Part shown: positions 53,003-62,834 of the stretch, one piece after another
Layout of the letters: every line of letters begins with the position of its first letter
Position numbering within the stretch: the stretch's first letter is position 1
Origin: Adhaeretor mobilis
Lineage (GTDB): Bacteria > Planctomycetota > Planctomycetia > Pirellulales > Lacipirellulaceae
Length of the DNA stretch: 64,000 bases
Reading direction: 5' to 3'
NCBI RefSeq assembly: GCF_007741515.1
Contig: NZ_CP036263.1
Span: 1,922,001 to 1,986,000 of the forward strand
Made by a program: the position numbers and the translations under genes
Notes under the pieces: generated by a model
What the model was told of the DNA's origin: nothing
The model's database searches: none
Seen by the model: only the letters and a program-made list of their open reading frames with translations

Positions 53003-54409
53003 TCAGTGATTGTGTCCGGCATGTGGGTCGATAGCTCCGCCGGACTTGTTCTTCAGAGCTAGGTGCATTTGATACGCGCCCTTTCCAGCGATCACATCGC
53101 CAGGGAATAGTGCGCCATCATTGGCAACCACGATGGCGTCCTGTTCGCGATGTAACACATGCACTGCGATTTGATCGAAGTGGTCGCCATTCTGGCGATA
53201 CACGTAGTTCTCTGCACCTTCCTCTGCGAGAGCTGTGGGGGGCAATACAATTTGATTCTCCCAGGTTTCCACAGGGATATGTATTTGCATGCGCTGTCCC
53301 GGCTTGTATCGCCATTCGAGAAATCGCCTCTTACCTTTGCCATTACGATCAAGGGCCACCTCATTAGGAAGGCGGAGGTACGCTTTCAGTGCCCGTGAGG
53401 TTGGGTCGATTTGGTCGGCCACGTTGAGCAGCTCTAATCCTTTGACGGTTGCCTCTTGCGTATCTCCATTTAGCAGGCGGGCGCTCACTTCTTTGCCAGA
53501 TTTCGCCGCTGCCCGGATCGCTGCTGCATCGTCTGCAAAACCTAGCCCCTCTACGTGGAGCTCACAGTGGTCGCTCAAGACAGCCAGCTCTTGCCCCGCT
53601 TCCACCTGTTCCCCTCGGGCAATTTTCAAGCGTTGGACAGTGAACAAGTGATGGCCTTCGTCTATTGCCTCCGTATCGCTGTGCTGTGGCGCGTGGACTT
53701 TTAAGCTGCGAAACAATCGCTGCGAGGTTCGAATGTCAGCAATTTGCTCCTCGCTCAATCCGTGCAGCAGCATGGCTTGCTCATCAGCTCGCAGTGCGAC
53801 CTCCAGCTTCTGCTTCTCGTACTTTTGCTCCAAGACTCGTTTCCCGGCTACAACTCCTTCGCCAAGGCTTTCCAATCGACTGATTTCCTGCTCGGCTATC
53901 TTCAGATTGGCAAGTGTCTTCAGGTAGTCTCGCTGCGAAACGACCAACTCTTCGTGCGTGAGCTCTAGGTCGAACAGCTCATCCCCGGCATCTACCGCTT
54001 CGCCATCGACGGCATGAATGGCAGAGATGTTGCCCGTAAACGGTGCCGTGATGTGAATTTGCGACCGGCCTGGTCGTTCGACAACAATTGCCGGCAGCGT
54101 GAGACTCCTCTCATAGTCGGACGCCTCTACGGTAAACGGCACGAAGCCAATGTTCTTGAGCCCCTTATCGCTCAAGTCGACCGAGGCAGTCGCGCTCGCT
54201 GCGCCGTGATCGTGCCCAGCATGAGGGTCGACGTGATCAGTTCCTCCGGTCGCAACTTGGGAGCTACGAACCAGTGGTAGCCAGCGATCTTGTGTGAAGT
54301 AGCCAGCGGCAGTCAGCAGCACTAAGCCAACGATAATAGCAGGAGTAACGGCCCGCCGCTGCGATGGTGTCGTCTGCGACGAGTTTTGGGGGGGCGTGTG
54401 CGTAGTCAT
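53003..54409 (-). CDS. RND efflux periplasmic adaptor (CusB/CzcB-type)
   Basis: A 468-residue membrane-fusion protein: signal anchor (VTPAIIVGLVLLTAAGYF), a His-rich HVDPHAGHDHG stretch after it, the lipoyl/hairpin region (FTGNISAIHAVDGEAVDAGDELFDLEL, and helices around 190-270), and the beta-barrel with QMHLALKNK near the end. A second HAGHNH motif closes the C-terminus. These His motifs fit metal-ion contact and are common in CusB/CzcB-type adaptors. Start at 54409 (GGGAG about 10 bases upstream). It bridges the pump and the TolC-like channel. Confidence 0.9.
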   Translation of the reverse strand: MTTHTPPQNSSQTTPSQRRAVTPAIIVGLVLLTAAGYFTQDRWLPLVRSSQVATGGTDHVDPHAGHDHGAASATASVDLSDKGLKNIGFVPFTVEASDYERSLTLPAIVVERPGRSQIHITAPFTGNISAIHAVDGEAVDAGDELFDLELTHEELVVSQRDYLKTLANLKIAEQEISRLESLGEGVVAGKRVLEQKYEKQKLEVALRADEQAMLLHGLSEEQIADIRTSQRLFRSLKVHAPQHSDTEAIDEGHHLFTVQRLKIARGEQVEAGQELAVLSDHCELHVEGLGFADDAAAIRAAAKSGKEVSARLLNGDTQEATVKGLELLNVADQIDPTSRALKAYLRLPNEVALDRNGKGKRRFLEWRYKPGQRMQIHIPVETWENQIVLPPTALAEEGAENYVYRQNGDHFDQIAVHVLHREQDAIVVANDGALFPGDVIAGKGAYQMHLALKNKSGGAIDPHAGHNH

Positions 54410-54565
54410 AGAACGGGGCTCCCAACCAGCAAGCGCTGCACAACGGCAGGCTCGGAGGCAATGGGATACGATGAAGGCTAAACAACAGAAATCAAGAACC
54501 ACAGAGAGGAGCAATAACGAGAAACGCCGCAGCAAGCTTCAAGACGCTCAGTTATCGCCAGTGGC

Positions 54566-54979
54566 TCAGATGAGTTGTACGTTCAGCGCCAGATGGGTGC
54601 GCACCGGTGGCGCCGGGCAGAGTCTGACCGAAGCAGCAGCTTCCGATGTAAATGTCGCGGGTAAGCAACAACCAGCGAGATCGCCAGCTGCTTCCAGCGC
54701 ATTTAGCCAAGTGCTGTCGAGAAGCAAGCTCGGCAAGACGCTAAACTCACCAGCCGTCCATAGGCAATTGCGGTGATCGCACTCGGTGGGAGCAGCCGGC
54801 TGAGGGATCGGCTCTTCAGCATGCTGGCAAGCTTGTGGGCACTTGCGGTGATGAGCGTGTTCCAGGCTCTCAGTTGGGCAGCAAGAAGCGCCGGCCGCAT
54901 GAGAATGATGCGCGCAGCAGCCAAGCGATGCGTGAGCCAAGATGGCTAAGGCAAGCAGGCTTTTGATAACTTGCTGCAC
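54566..54979 (-). CDS. Small His/Cys-rich exported protein, unknown
   Basis: A 137-residue protein with a signal-like start (VIKSLLALAILAHASLG) followed by a His/Cys-rich segment (CCAHHSHAAGASCC and HAHHRKCPQACQH), a Pro-rich stretch, and a weaker C-terminal half. Cys and His spacing suggests soft-metal binding in the periplasm; there is no homologous family I can name. GTG 54979 gives the signal peptide at once; GTG 55009 is in frame. It lies between the adaptor and the TolC-like gene of the efflux cluster. Confidence 0.6.
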   Translation of the reverse strand: MQQVIKSLLALAILAHASLGCCAHHSHAAGASCCPTESLEHAHHRKCPQACQHAEEPIPQPAAPTECDHRNCLWTAGEFSVLPSLLLDSTWLNALEAAGDLAGCCLPATFTSEAAASVRLCPAPPVRTHLALNVQLI

Positions 54980-55054
54980 GGTCAAATCGCAATGGGGTAA
55001 TAGCAACACTGGGTGACGTCATTATAGCCAAGACCTCGTGAGATGGCGACCTCG

Positions 55055-56545
55055 TTATTCTCCGGAGACGGTCGCCAGGCTGTTCTCGAGTAGCAGTCCA
55101 TCGATGCGGTTCTTACTTTGCCAGAGGGACTTTAGGGCATCGAGATACGAGAGATTCGCCTGTGAGAATGTTTGCTGGGCCGCTAGCAGGTCAAGGTAGC
55201 CCACTTCGCCCTCTTCGTAGCCTCTCTGGACTAGCGAGAAGGTTCTTTTCGAGCGGGGTAGCACCTCGTTCTCGTAGGTGGCAGCGGTGACTCGAGCGTC
55301 GGCGTACTGGCGAACGGTGTCGGCCAGTCGCCGCTGTAGATTCAGCTCTATACGTTCGACATTTCGCATTGCCTCGCTGATCTCTGCCTGCGCTTGGCGA
55401 ATGCCTCCCTGGTTGCGATCCCAAATAGGCAGCGGAATGCCCACTTGCACACCGGTGATCGTGTCGCTGGTCGAATCGTCATACTGCACGCTCACCTGTG
55501 TGCTGATGTTGGGCACCGACTCAACGCACGCTCGATTGAGCGCCCGGCGGGCTCGCTCGACCTGGGCCATCGCGATGGCCAGCTCGGGGCTTTCTGTTTG
55601 CAACCGTGCGAGTTGTTCCTGCCAATCGAGCGCCTCGGGCAATGCGCTCACATCGCCGGTCAGTTGTTGAAACGCGAGTTGGCCATTTGCAACCACGGCA
55701 GACAATTCGCGCCAGGCTTGGTCTAATCCATTTTCTGCGGTTCGCAGCATTACCCGAGCGTTCTGTTGCTGGATTTCCGTTTGCAACAATCCGGCCAGGG
55801 GTATCTCTTCCGCTTCGAGCAACGACTTGGAAGCGCTTGCCGCTTTGGTGGTCACTTGCACGAGTTCTTCAGCCAACTCAACACGTCGTTGGGCAAGCAG
55901 CGCGCCATAGTAGCTTTGTCGTACGTCGGTGCGAACTCGGGCCTGCGTGGCGGCAAGCTGCTGCTCTGCTCGGTGTATTTCTGCCGCGACGATTGCTCGA
56001 TTGCGTTGGAGCTTCTGCGCCGTAATAAAGTTCTTGCCAACAAACACTCCCTGCTGACCGGCCGCCCCATCGTTACCAATTTCGCCAGCGGTGTAGCCAA
56101 CCGTCGGATTGGTCGGCAGCCCCACTTGCACCCATTTGCCGCGCAACGCGCAGATACGTGCTGCCTGTTGTGCGATCGCCGGATTGCTCTCGAAAGCCAA
56201 CTCTTGAAGTGCCTCAAGCGTCAGTGCACCAACGCTTTCGCTAGCGATTGCTGGCAATCGTTGTGGCTCTGGTAGTGCGGCCTCGTTCTTAGTCTCATCA
56301 ACTGCAGAGGGCTGCAGCAGTTCCGATGAATCGGGCTTCGTATTCTCAGTCGAGCCGCTATCGACATTAGCGATATCAGCAAATTCAGACTGCTTCTCCT
56401 CGGCAGACTCTTGATAGCTCGCCCGAGTAATTGCGGCCGAACCGATCATTGCAGGCGCACGCAACGGAGCAGATTTGTGCGCATCCGACGCGCAGCCGAC
56501 TGCTAGCAGTAACGCCAACGGACAAAGAAAATTAGTTTTGATCAT
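55055..56545 (-). CDS. TolC-family outer-membrane efflux lipoprotein (CusC/CzcC-type)
   Basis: A 496-residue protein with a lipobox (LALLLAVGCAS). After a low-complexity linker of about 85 residues comes the TolC repeat: LTLEALQELAFESNPAIAQQAARI, a coiled-coil hairpin (LLEAEEIPLAGLLQTEIQQQNARVMLRTAEN), then ELAIAMAQVERARRALNRACVESVPNISTQVSVQYD, GVQVGIPLPIWDRNQGGIRQAQAEI, and ends DALKSLWQSKNRIDGLLLEN. It should form the outer-membrane channel for the RND pump downstream. First gene in the cluster; divergent from the oxidoreductase. Confidence 0.92.
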   Translation of the reverse strand: MIKTNFLCPLALLLAVGCASDAHKSAPLRAPAMIGSAAITRASYQESAEEKQSEFADIANVDSGSTENTKPDSSELLQPSAVDETKNEAALPEPQRLPAIASESVGALTLEALQELAFESNPAIAQQAARICALRGKWVQVGLPTNPTVGYTAGEIGNDGAAGQQGVFVGKNFITAQKLQRNRAIVAAEIHRAEQQLAATQARVRTDVRQSYYGALLAQRRVELAEELVQVTTKAASASKSLLEAEEIPLAGLLQTEIQQQNARVMLRTAENGLDQAWRELSAVVANGQLAFQQLTGDVSALPEALDWQEQLARLQTESPELAIAMAQVERARRALNRACVESVPNISTQVSVQYDDSTSDTITGVQVGIPLPIWDRNQGGIRQAQAEISEAMRNVERIELNLQRRLADTVRQYADARVTAATYENEVLPRSKRTFSLVQRGYEEGEVGYLDLLAAQQTFSQANLSYLDALKSLWQSKNRIDGLLLENSLATVSGE

Positions 56546-56816
56546 ATTGTTCCCCTTCGTCCCCCGTTATCGGCGTTCTCGGGAGGGAGACTCAGGCAAG
56601 ACATTGCGCGACCCGGAGACCTTACCTAGCTTGGCCATTGTTTTTCCCTAGGTGGGAACGGAAAATAAGCGAATTCCTCAGCCTCTATAGGGCCTCTATG
56701 CGTCAATTGGCCTGGGCCGGCTGCACGGGAGCAGTTCAGTGAGTACATTGGCGTGTGAAGCGATTCTTAAGAAAAACAGAAAACACGACTTCGATATCAG
56801 AAAAATGGGAGACCAG

Positions 56817-58295
56817 ATGAACAACGAATCAGTCACACGGCGCAACTTCATAAGCGGCACGGTAGCTGGGGTCACGTCGCTGGCCATGAATACCAAGGCA
56901 TTGGCGGCGACCACGGGTGCTCAGGGGAATGCGAATGAACGTTTGCGAATTGGCTTCATTGGCGTAGGCGGGCGTTGCAACGCACATCTGGACAGTGCGA
57001 TCGCGATCTTCAAGAAATCGGGAACCGTTGAGCTTGCCTCCGTATGCGACGTGTTCAACCGTCGCATAGAAGAAGCGGCTACCAGAGTCGAGCAGGGCAC
57101 CGGCAAGCGCCCCACCACGACGAGCGACTATCGTGAAATTCTCGCTGATGACTCGATCGACGCGGTGGTCATCGCAACGCCCGACCATTGGCACGCGCGG
57201 CAAACGATTGACGCCTTCAACGCAGGCAAGCATGTTTACTGCGAGAAGCCGATGACGCACAGCGTGGAAGAGGCGCTGGAGGTGCATAAGCAATGGAAGC
57301 AGTCTGGCAAGGTCATGCAGGTGGGCGTGCAATCGACTTCGCTACCCGTTTGGGACCACCTGAATCTGGCGATTCGCGAAGGCAAGATCGGCAAGGTCAT
57401 GCAGTACCAAACGGAGTACTTCCGCAATTCAGATATGGGGCAGTGGCGCTACTATCCATTGGCTGAGGACATGACTCCCAAGAATGTCGATTGGAAGATG
57501 TTCCTCGGAACTGAATTCGGACTAGCCCCAGACATGGCTTTCGATCGTGCGAAGTTCGCCCAGTGGCGTTGCTACTGGGCATTCGGCTCAGGCATGTTCA
57601 CGGATTTGTTTGTTCATCGCACAACGACCATGCTCAAGGGTACTGGACTGCGATTTCCAGGGCGTGTTGTTGGAGCGGGCGGACTATTCCTAGAATACGA
57701 TGGCCGTCAGGTTCCCGATGTGGCAACCGTGGTTGCCGACTTTGACGAGGGTGTACAAGGACTAGTCACCGCAACTATGTGTAGCAACAATACGCCAATC
57801 AAGCAGGTCATTCGGGGCCACCACGGGGCGATGGTGCTAGGATCGGGCGATGCATTCACCGGCTACGATTTTGTCGCTGAACGCCCACAGGTGACTCACG
57901 ACAGCTCGATTGTTGACGAACGAATTGAGTTGGGCAGAATCGGAAATCAATCGCTCGCTCACTTCCAAAACTTTGTCGATGCTGTTGCTAAGGGTGATCC
58001 CGAAGCGGTCAATTGCACTCCCGAACTGGGGGCTGCCGCGATGACGGTGGTGAAACTCGGCACGCGAAGTTACCGCGAAGGCAAGGTCTTCCACTTCGAC
58101 AAGGAGAGCATGCAAATCTCCGACGGATCTCCAGCCTGGGCAAAAAAATGGGAGCAAGTGTCAGCCAATCGTGGCACACCCAATCACGTGCCCGGCTGGA
58201 CAGCCGGAGACACAGGGAGTGTCATGCACCCGCAGTCTTACCAACGCCTAGAAGGTGAGTGGAACGACGGCGTAGATCCTGCGAAGGTGAGTTGA
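56817..58295 (+). CDS. Tat-exported Gfo/Idh/MocA-family oxidoreductase
   Basis: A 492-residue protein. It starts at ATG 56817 (GGGAG upstream) with a twin-arginine signal (VTRRNFISGTVAGV). The NAD(P)-binding fold follows: RLRIGFIGVGGRCNAHL (GxGxxG type), ASVCDVFNRR, VVIATPDHWHARQT, and AGKHVYCEKPMTHSVEEA with the catalytic-domain EKP motif. Members act on sugars or cyclitols and are exported with bound cofactor, as in glucose-fructose oxidoreductase. Length is within range. The substrate is unknown. Confidence 0.93.
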   Translation: MNNESVTRRNFISGTVAGVTSLAMNTKALAATTGAQGNANERLRIGFIGVGGRCNAHLDSAIAIFKKSGTVELASVCDVFNRRIEEAATRVEQGTGKRPTTTSDYREILADDSIDAVVIATPDHWHARQTIDAFNAGKHVYCEKPMTHSVEEALEVHKQWKQSGKVMQVGVQSTSLPVWDHLNLAIREGKIGKVMQYQTEYFRNSDMGQWRYYPLAEDMTPKNVDWKMFLGTEFGLAPDMAFDRAKFAQWRCYWAFGSGMFTDLFVHRTTTMLKGTGLRFPGRVVGAGGLFLEYDGRQVPDVATVVADFDEGVQGLVTATMCSNNTPIKQVIRGHHGAMVLGSGDAFTGYDFVAERPQVTHDSSIVDERIELGRIGNQSLAHFQNFVDAVAKGDPEAVNCTPELGAAAMTVVKLGTRSYREGKVFHFDKESMQISDGSPAWAKKWEQVSANRGTPNHVPGWTAGDTGSVMHPQSYQRLEGEWNDGVDPAKVS

Positions 58296-58346
58296 ACGGG
58301 GAACTCGATTGGGGACCCGAATTTGGACTTGCAAAAAAGATCCACT

Positions 58347-58372
58347 GGCCGGGGTGTTCAAGAACCCCGGCC
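58347..58372. other. GC-rich hairpin between oxidoreductase and tRNA-Ser
   Basis: GGCCGGGGT (58347-58355) pairs with the 9-base arm ending at 58372. On the minus strand it is downstream of tRNA-Ser and is followed, after about nine bases, by a run of six T. It may terminate tRNA transcription, but the gap before the T-run is longer than standard. Confidence 0.4.
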
Positions 58373-58447
58373 CATAGGTCTGAAACGGCCCGCATACCTA
58401 CCGGAGTACGAGCCGTGCTTCTTTGGAAATTGAAGCATCATATGGAG

Positions 58448-58536
58448 CGGAGAGGACAGGATTCGAACCTGCGGACCAGCGTGAACCGGTCACCGATTTA
58501 GCAAACCGGCGCTTTCGACCACTCAGCCACCTCTCC
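58448..58536 (-). tRNA. tRNA-Ser (GCU anticodon)
   Basis: On the minus strand the 89-base sequence folds as a class II tRNA: acceptor GGAGAGG paired with CCTCTCC and discriminator G; anticodon loop TTGCTAA with GCT, reading AGC and AGU; a long variable arm; and T loop GGTTCGAATCC. The 3' CCA is not encoded. GC-rich hairpins flank it. It is not part of an operon. Confidence 0.95.
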
Positions 58537-58731
58537 AGGTGGACGGGATAAACCCGTGGGCGGAACACGCGGGGTGTTCCTCTGCGAACATAGATTCTAA
58601 GCGAAACGCGGAGGTTCGCAAGATTGAAAACTTTGCCGGCGAGCAGGAAGCGTTAGCGACCAGAGTATCTAGGCCTTGCTCGCACGGTAGCTACCCGGGC
58701 GCTTACGCTTCCGGCTCGCTTGATATCCTCC

Positions 58732-61431
58732 TTAAAACAGCCCCCAGGCTTCTAGGCTGTGTCTTACTACTAGTCCTGCGATTACCACGCTGGTCATGCT
58801 CATTAGCTTGATGAGGATGTTCAGGCTCGGGCCGCTGGTGTCTTTGAAGGGGTCGCCCACGGTGTCGCCCACAACGGCTGCTTTGTGGGCTTCGGTGCCT
58901 TTGCCGCCTTGGGCTCCGGCTTCGATGTACTTTTTGGCGTTGTCCCAGGCACCGCCCGAGTTAGCCATGAAAATTGCTAGGCAGAATCCTGTGGTGAGTG
59001 TGCCCATGAGCAAGCCGAGCACGCCAGCCACGCCGAGGATGAGTCCCACCACCAGCGGCAGTAGCAATCCTAGCAAAGCGGGCATGACCATTTCCCGTTG
59101 GGCGGCCAGTGTACTGATCGCTACCGGGCGCTCGTAATCGGGCTTGGTAGTGCCTTCCATGATGCCGGCTATTTCGCGGAACTGGCGGCGGACTTCCTCG
59201 ACCATACCCTGCGCTGCACGACCCACGGCTTTCATCGTCATGGCACAAAACGCGAAAGTGGCCATCGCACCCAGGAACACACCGACAAGAACCTTGGGGT
59301 TCATGAGCGTGGCGTCGTAATATTGCGTGAACTGTGGCAGTGTGGCTGCGGATACCGGTAGCAGTTTGCGCCCGGTGGCATTGAAGGCCAACTTGTCGTC
59401 GGGTAATTCAGTTAGTCCGTTGGTGACTTTGCCGACGGGAATCTCCGCATTCAACTCCAATTTTGGCCATGATTCGCGAAGCTTTGGTGCACGCAGTAGC
59501 TCTGGCATAATGAGGTAAGGAGTGGAACTATTGGGCTTACCTTCTTCCGTGGATTTGTCGACACGTACCACGAAGCGGTTCGTTACTTTGTAATAAGCGT
59601 GATCCTCTCCCTCGGCGACCACGGTTTGTTCTGCAAACGACTCGCCCCAACGCTCGAAGCCGACACGCACGCCTTCCACGTAGGCAGCTAACAGGGCGAG
59701 TGCTGTGAGCGCGGCCGAGCCAATCGCAAAGCCTTTGCCCGTGGCGGCTGTTGTGTTGCCGAGCGAATCGAGTGCATCGGTACGTTGACGCACGATCTCT
59801 GGCAGACCAGACATCTCCGCATTTCCGCCGGCGTTATCGGCGATTGGGCCGTAAGCATCAGTGGCGAGCGTGATCCCGAGCGTGCTCAGCATTCCCACTG
59901 CTGCAATTCCCACACCGTAGAGTCCCAGTGAGAAGTACGTGACGTCTTGGAAATTCCATCCGCTGGCGAAACCGAAGGACATCATGGTCGCTAAGCACAC
60001 CAGCAGCACGGGCACCCAGACGCTAGACATGCCGTCGGCGATGCCGCCGATGATGACTGTGGCCGGGCCTGTTTCTGCCTGAGCGGCGAGTCGCTGCGTC
60101 GGGCCATATTCGTCGCTAGTCACGTATTCCGTCCACCAGCCGATCAGAACGCCGGCGATCAGGCCAACCACGACACTCACTCCTACGCCGGGGATGCCGA
60201 AGCCGATTTCCGTTTCTGCGGTAGATGGCATGAGCAGCCGTGCGGCGATGATAGCACCCACGATCACGAGCCCCGTAGAGAGGTTAATTCCCTTGGCCAG
60301 TGCGTGTAACAAACTCTTTTGCGAGGCTTCGTCGCCCGTGCGAACGAAGTAAATGCCAATGATCGAGCAGGCAATGCCGATGCCGGCTACCACCATCGGC
60401 AATAGGAGAGCGCGGAGCTGTGCTTCCACCTGGGTCATGCCCTCAGGCAAGATCGCAGTCGCGCTGAAGGCAGCGGCACCGAGCGCGGCGGCGGCGAGGA
60501 TCGAACCAGCGTAGGATTCGTAAAGGTCGGCACCCATACCGGCCACATCACCCACATTGTCACCCACGTTGTCGGCGATGGTCGCCGGGTTGCGTGGATC
60601 GTCTTCGGGAATGCCGGCTTCCACTTTGCCGACAAGGTCCGCACCCACGTCGGCCGCCTTGGTGAAGATGCCGCCACCCACGCGGGCAAACAATGCCTGA
60701 GCGCTGGCACCCATGCCAAAGCAAATCATGGTGGCCGTGATGTTTACCAGACTCAGCGGCTCGTTGCCCATCGCAGGCCAGATCCAGTAAAGGAACGCAA
60801 ACCACAGAGCGATATCCATGAGCCCGAGGCCTACGACGGTGAGCCCCATGACCGCACCGCTGCGAAATGCAACTTGTAGACCTTGATTGAGCGATTTCTC
60901 TGCCGCGGCGGCGGTGCGACTACTTGCGGCAGTGGCCGTTCGCATGCCGAACCAGCCAGCCAGGCCGGAGAAAAAGCCACCGGTCAAGAAAGCGAAAGGA
61001 ACGAACGGGCTTTGCACTTTGAGTCCGAAGGCAGCAAAGCCGAGCAGGATGGCAATGATCACGAAGAAAATTGTGACCACTCGAAATTGCTGATCGAGAT
61101 AGGCCCGTGCACCATCGCGCACGTAGCCAGCGATCTCGCGCATGCGCTCGTTGCCTTGGCTGGCCCGCTGCATTTGAGCGTAGAACAGTCGTGCCTGAAT
61201 CAGCGCGGCGAGTGAGCCGATAAACGCGATCGACCAGCAGATGATGACTAACTTGTCGTAAGGTTCTGCACCGCTATTGCCAGCCTCAAGCGTGGCATCG
61301 GCTGCAGACTGCGCCATCGCACTGTTGGCAGCGAGCCAACCAGTAAGCGCCGCAATGGCAGTAAGCAATCCCTTTACGCTGCTAAACTTGAGAAACTGAT
61401 GAAATGCTTCCCGCCTAAACGTTCCAATCAT
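58732..61431 (-). CDS. hppA: Membrane-bound ion-pumping pyrophosphatase
   Basis: An 899-residue pump that couples pyrophosphate hydrolysis to export of H+ or Na+. It has the catalytic series [39 protein letters not shown], the [11 protein letters not shown] block and the C-terminal [20 protein letters not shown]. The motif [10 protein letters not shown] carries Ala and Gly at the two positions that mark K+-dependent members. A segment of about 120 residues (near 59305-59680) separates TMs in the last third and makes it longer than the usual 660-800. Start ATG 61431, with AAGGAA upstream; Na+ or H+ specificity is not resolved. Confidence 0.95.
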   Translation of the reverse strand: MIGTFRREAFHQFLKFSSVKGLLTAIAALTGWLAANSAMAQSAADATLEAGNSGAEPYDKLVIICWSIAFIGSLAALIQARLFYAQMQRASQGNERMREIAGYVRDGARAYLDQQFRVVTIFFVIIAILLGFAAFGLKVQSPFVPFAFLTGGFFSGLAGWFGMRTATAASSRTAAAAEKSLNQGLQVAFRSGAVMGLTVVGLGLMDIALWFAFLYWIWPAMGNEPLSLVNITATMICFGMGASAQALFARVGGGIFTKAADVGADLVGKVEAGIPEDDPRNPATIADNVGDNVGDVAGMGADLYESYAGSILAAAALGAAAFSATAILPEGMTQVEAQLRALLLPMVVAGIGIACSIIGIYFVRTGDEASQKSLLHALAKGINLSTGLVIVGAIIAARLLMPSTAETEIGFGIPGVGVSVVVGLIAGVLIGWWTEYVTSDEYGPTQRLAAQAETGPATVIIGGIADGMSSVWVPVLLVCLATMMSFGFASGWNFQDVTYFSLGLYGVGIAAVGMLSTLGITLATDAYGPIADNAGGNAEMSGLPEIVRQRTDALDSLGNTTAATGKGFAIGSAALTALALLAAYVEGVRVGFERWGESFAEQTVVAEGEDHAYYKVTNRFVVRVDKSTEEGKPNSSTPYLIMPELLRAPKLRESWPKLELNAEIPVGKVTNGLTELPDDKLAFNATGRKLLPVSAATLPQFTQYYDATLMNPKVLVGVFLGAMATFAFCAMTMKAVGRAAQGMVEEVRRQFREIAGIMEGTTKPDYERPVAISTLAAQREMVMPALLGLLLPLVVGLILGVAGVLGLLMGTLTTGFCLAIFMANSGGAWDNAKKYIEAGAQGGKGTEAHKAAVVGDTVGDPFKDTSGPSLNILIKLMSMTSVVIAGLVVRHSLEAWGLF

Positions 61432-61605
61432 TACTTCGTCATTCCTTAAAGGCTTCGTCGATCGAGGCTTCGCTGGGTGATTCAAGTTAACCGAGAATGG
61501 CTCGAATTGCTCTTCTCGACAGCAACGCAAGCCGTGAGTTTACGCTAGAGCGGCAGGGTGGGGAACAGCGGAATTGCGCTGGATTTTCTTAGAAATCGAC
61601 CGTCG

Positions 61606-62607
61606 CTACGTGGGCCGCTGTTGCAACTCGGCGAGGTCGTCCAGCCAACTCTCCAGTAGCGTGCTTTGGTTGGCATTGCGGCTCAGTTGCTCTTCAGCTT
61701 CCAAGCAACGATCTAGCGCCGCCAAGGTGACCCCAGGGTCGTAGCCAGAGTCCTGTCCGGGTGTGCGAAGCTGGTGCGAGAATTTGCCGATTGCGGAAGA
61801 GAGGAGAGTGCGAAACCGCTGTCGACGTGCTTCCGCATCCTTCCCAGCCGAGGTGATCACGTCCATGAGGTCGGATGAAAGTCGTGGCACGTCCATGTTG
61901 GGACTGGTGAGTTGGGTAGTGAGCCGCTGCTGGGCGTCTCGAAGCTGCTCGTCCGCAAATTCGCTAGCCTTACTAAGGCTTCCACCGGCAGCAGCTGCGA
62001 GTTGCTCAGCCGTGGTTGATTCGGTTGTCAAATCCTGTTCGATGAGCAGAGCTGCCAAATCAGCGTTGGGTAGCGGGTTGAACCGCACGATTTGCGAGCG
62101 TGAGAGAATCGTTGGTAGCTGGCGGCTACGGCTGGTGCCGATCAGGAAGATGACGGCTCCGCGTGGCGGCTCCTCAAGAGTTTTTAGCAGGCAATTGGCA
62201 CTTTCGGGCGAAAACCAGTCGGCATCTTCGATGATAGCCACCCGTCGCCGACCCAGCAGGGGACGCATCGCGATATTGTGACACATACCTTCCTTATTGC
62301 GATGTTCTCGATCGCCCAGGAACAGGTCGATTGGCAACGTGCGTTTCCCCGGGGGCCGAGCCACGCGGTCGACATCCGGGTGATTGCCGGCAGCGAACAT
62401 TTTGCATGATTCACATTGTCCGCAGGGCGAGAGGGCGACTTCGTCCGGGTTGGCGCACAGCAGCACTGCAGAAAGGGCTTCGGCGAAGGTTCGTTTCCCA
62501 ATGCCATCGGGACCTACGAAGAGATAGGTCGACGCCAAGCGACCACACGCCAAACTCTGGCGGAATCGCTCGGCAATTCGGTCGTGCCCTCGAACTCCTT
62601 GCCACAT
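61606..62607 (-). CDS. holB: DNA polymerase III delta-prime subunit
   Basis: A 333-residue clamp-loader subunit: Walker A GPDGIGKRT, four Cys zinc module (Cys51, 62, 65 and 68 in CANPDEV...CGQCESC), RRRVAIIEDADWFSPESANCLLKTLEEPP, and LPTILSRSQIVRF. The catalytic-assist SRC motif of delta-prime reads SRS here; the arginine finger remains, the cysteine is lost. It belongs to the complex that loads the beta clamp. Length is normal. No other replication gene is in the window. Confidence 0.92.
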   Translation of the reverse strand: MWQGVRGHDRIAERFRQSLACGRLASTYLFVGPDGIGKRTFAEALSAVLLCANPDEVALSPCGQCESCKMFAAGNHPDVDRVARPPGKRTLPIDLFLGDREHRNKEGMCHNIAMRPLLGRRRVAIIEDADWFSPESANCLLKTLEEPPRGAVIFLIGTSRSRQLPTILSRSQIVRFNPLPNADLAALLIEQDLTTESTTAEQLAAAAGGSLSKASEFADEQLRDAQQRLTTQLTSPNMDVPRLSSDLMDVITSAGKDAEARRQRFRTLLSSAIGKFSHQLRTPGQDSGYDPGVTLAALDRCLEAEEQLSRNANQSTLLESWLDDLAELQQRPT

Positions 62608-62777
62608 GGTCGTAATTCCCAGGGAATTGTTGAGTGTTACGGGCCATAATAGCGAATCGAACTGTGAGAAGGGAGTGTGGCAGTGGAAACTGTCTAAGAT
62701 GGTGCATCAATAGCCTGCGATCGTAACTCTGTCAGAGTTTGGCTCCAGCGGCGTGCGAAGGAGGTAAGGCGCGCCGG

Positions 62778-62793
62778 CTAAGCTGTAAGCGGC
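62778..62793. repeat. Variant CCGCAAGCGG-type repeat
   Basis: CTAAGCTGTAAGCGGC is a degenerate form of the TAAGCCGCAAGCGGC element seen at 13808 and 32315, again in a gap upstream of a gene. Confidence 0.4.
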
Positions 62794-62834
62794 CCAGATC
62801 GCGGACAATTCCTGAATTTTCTATAACCAAACGC

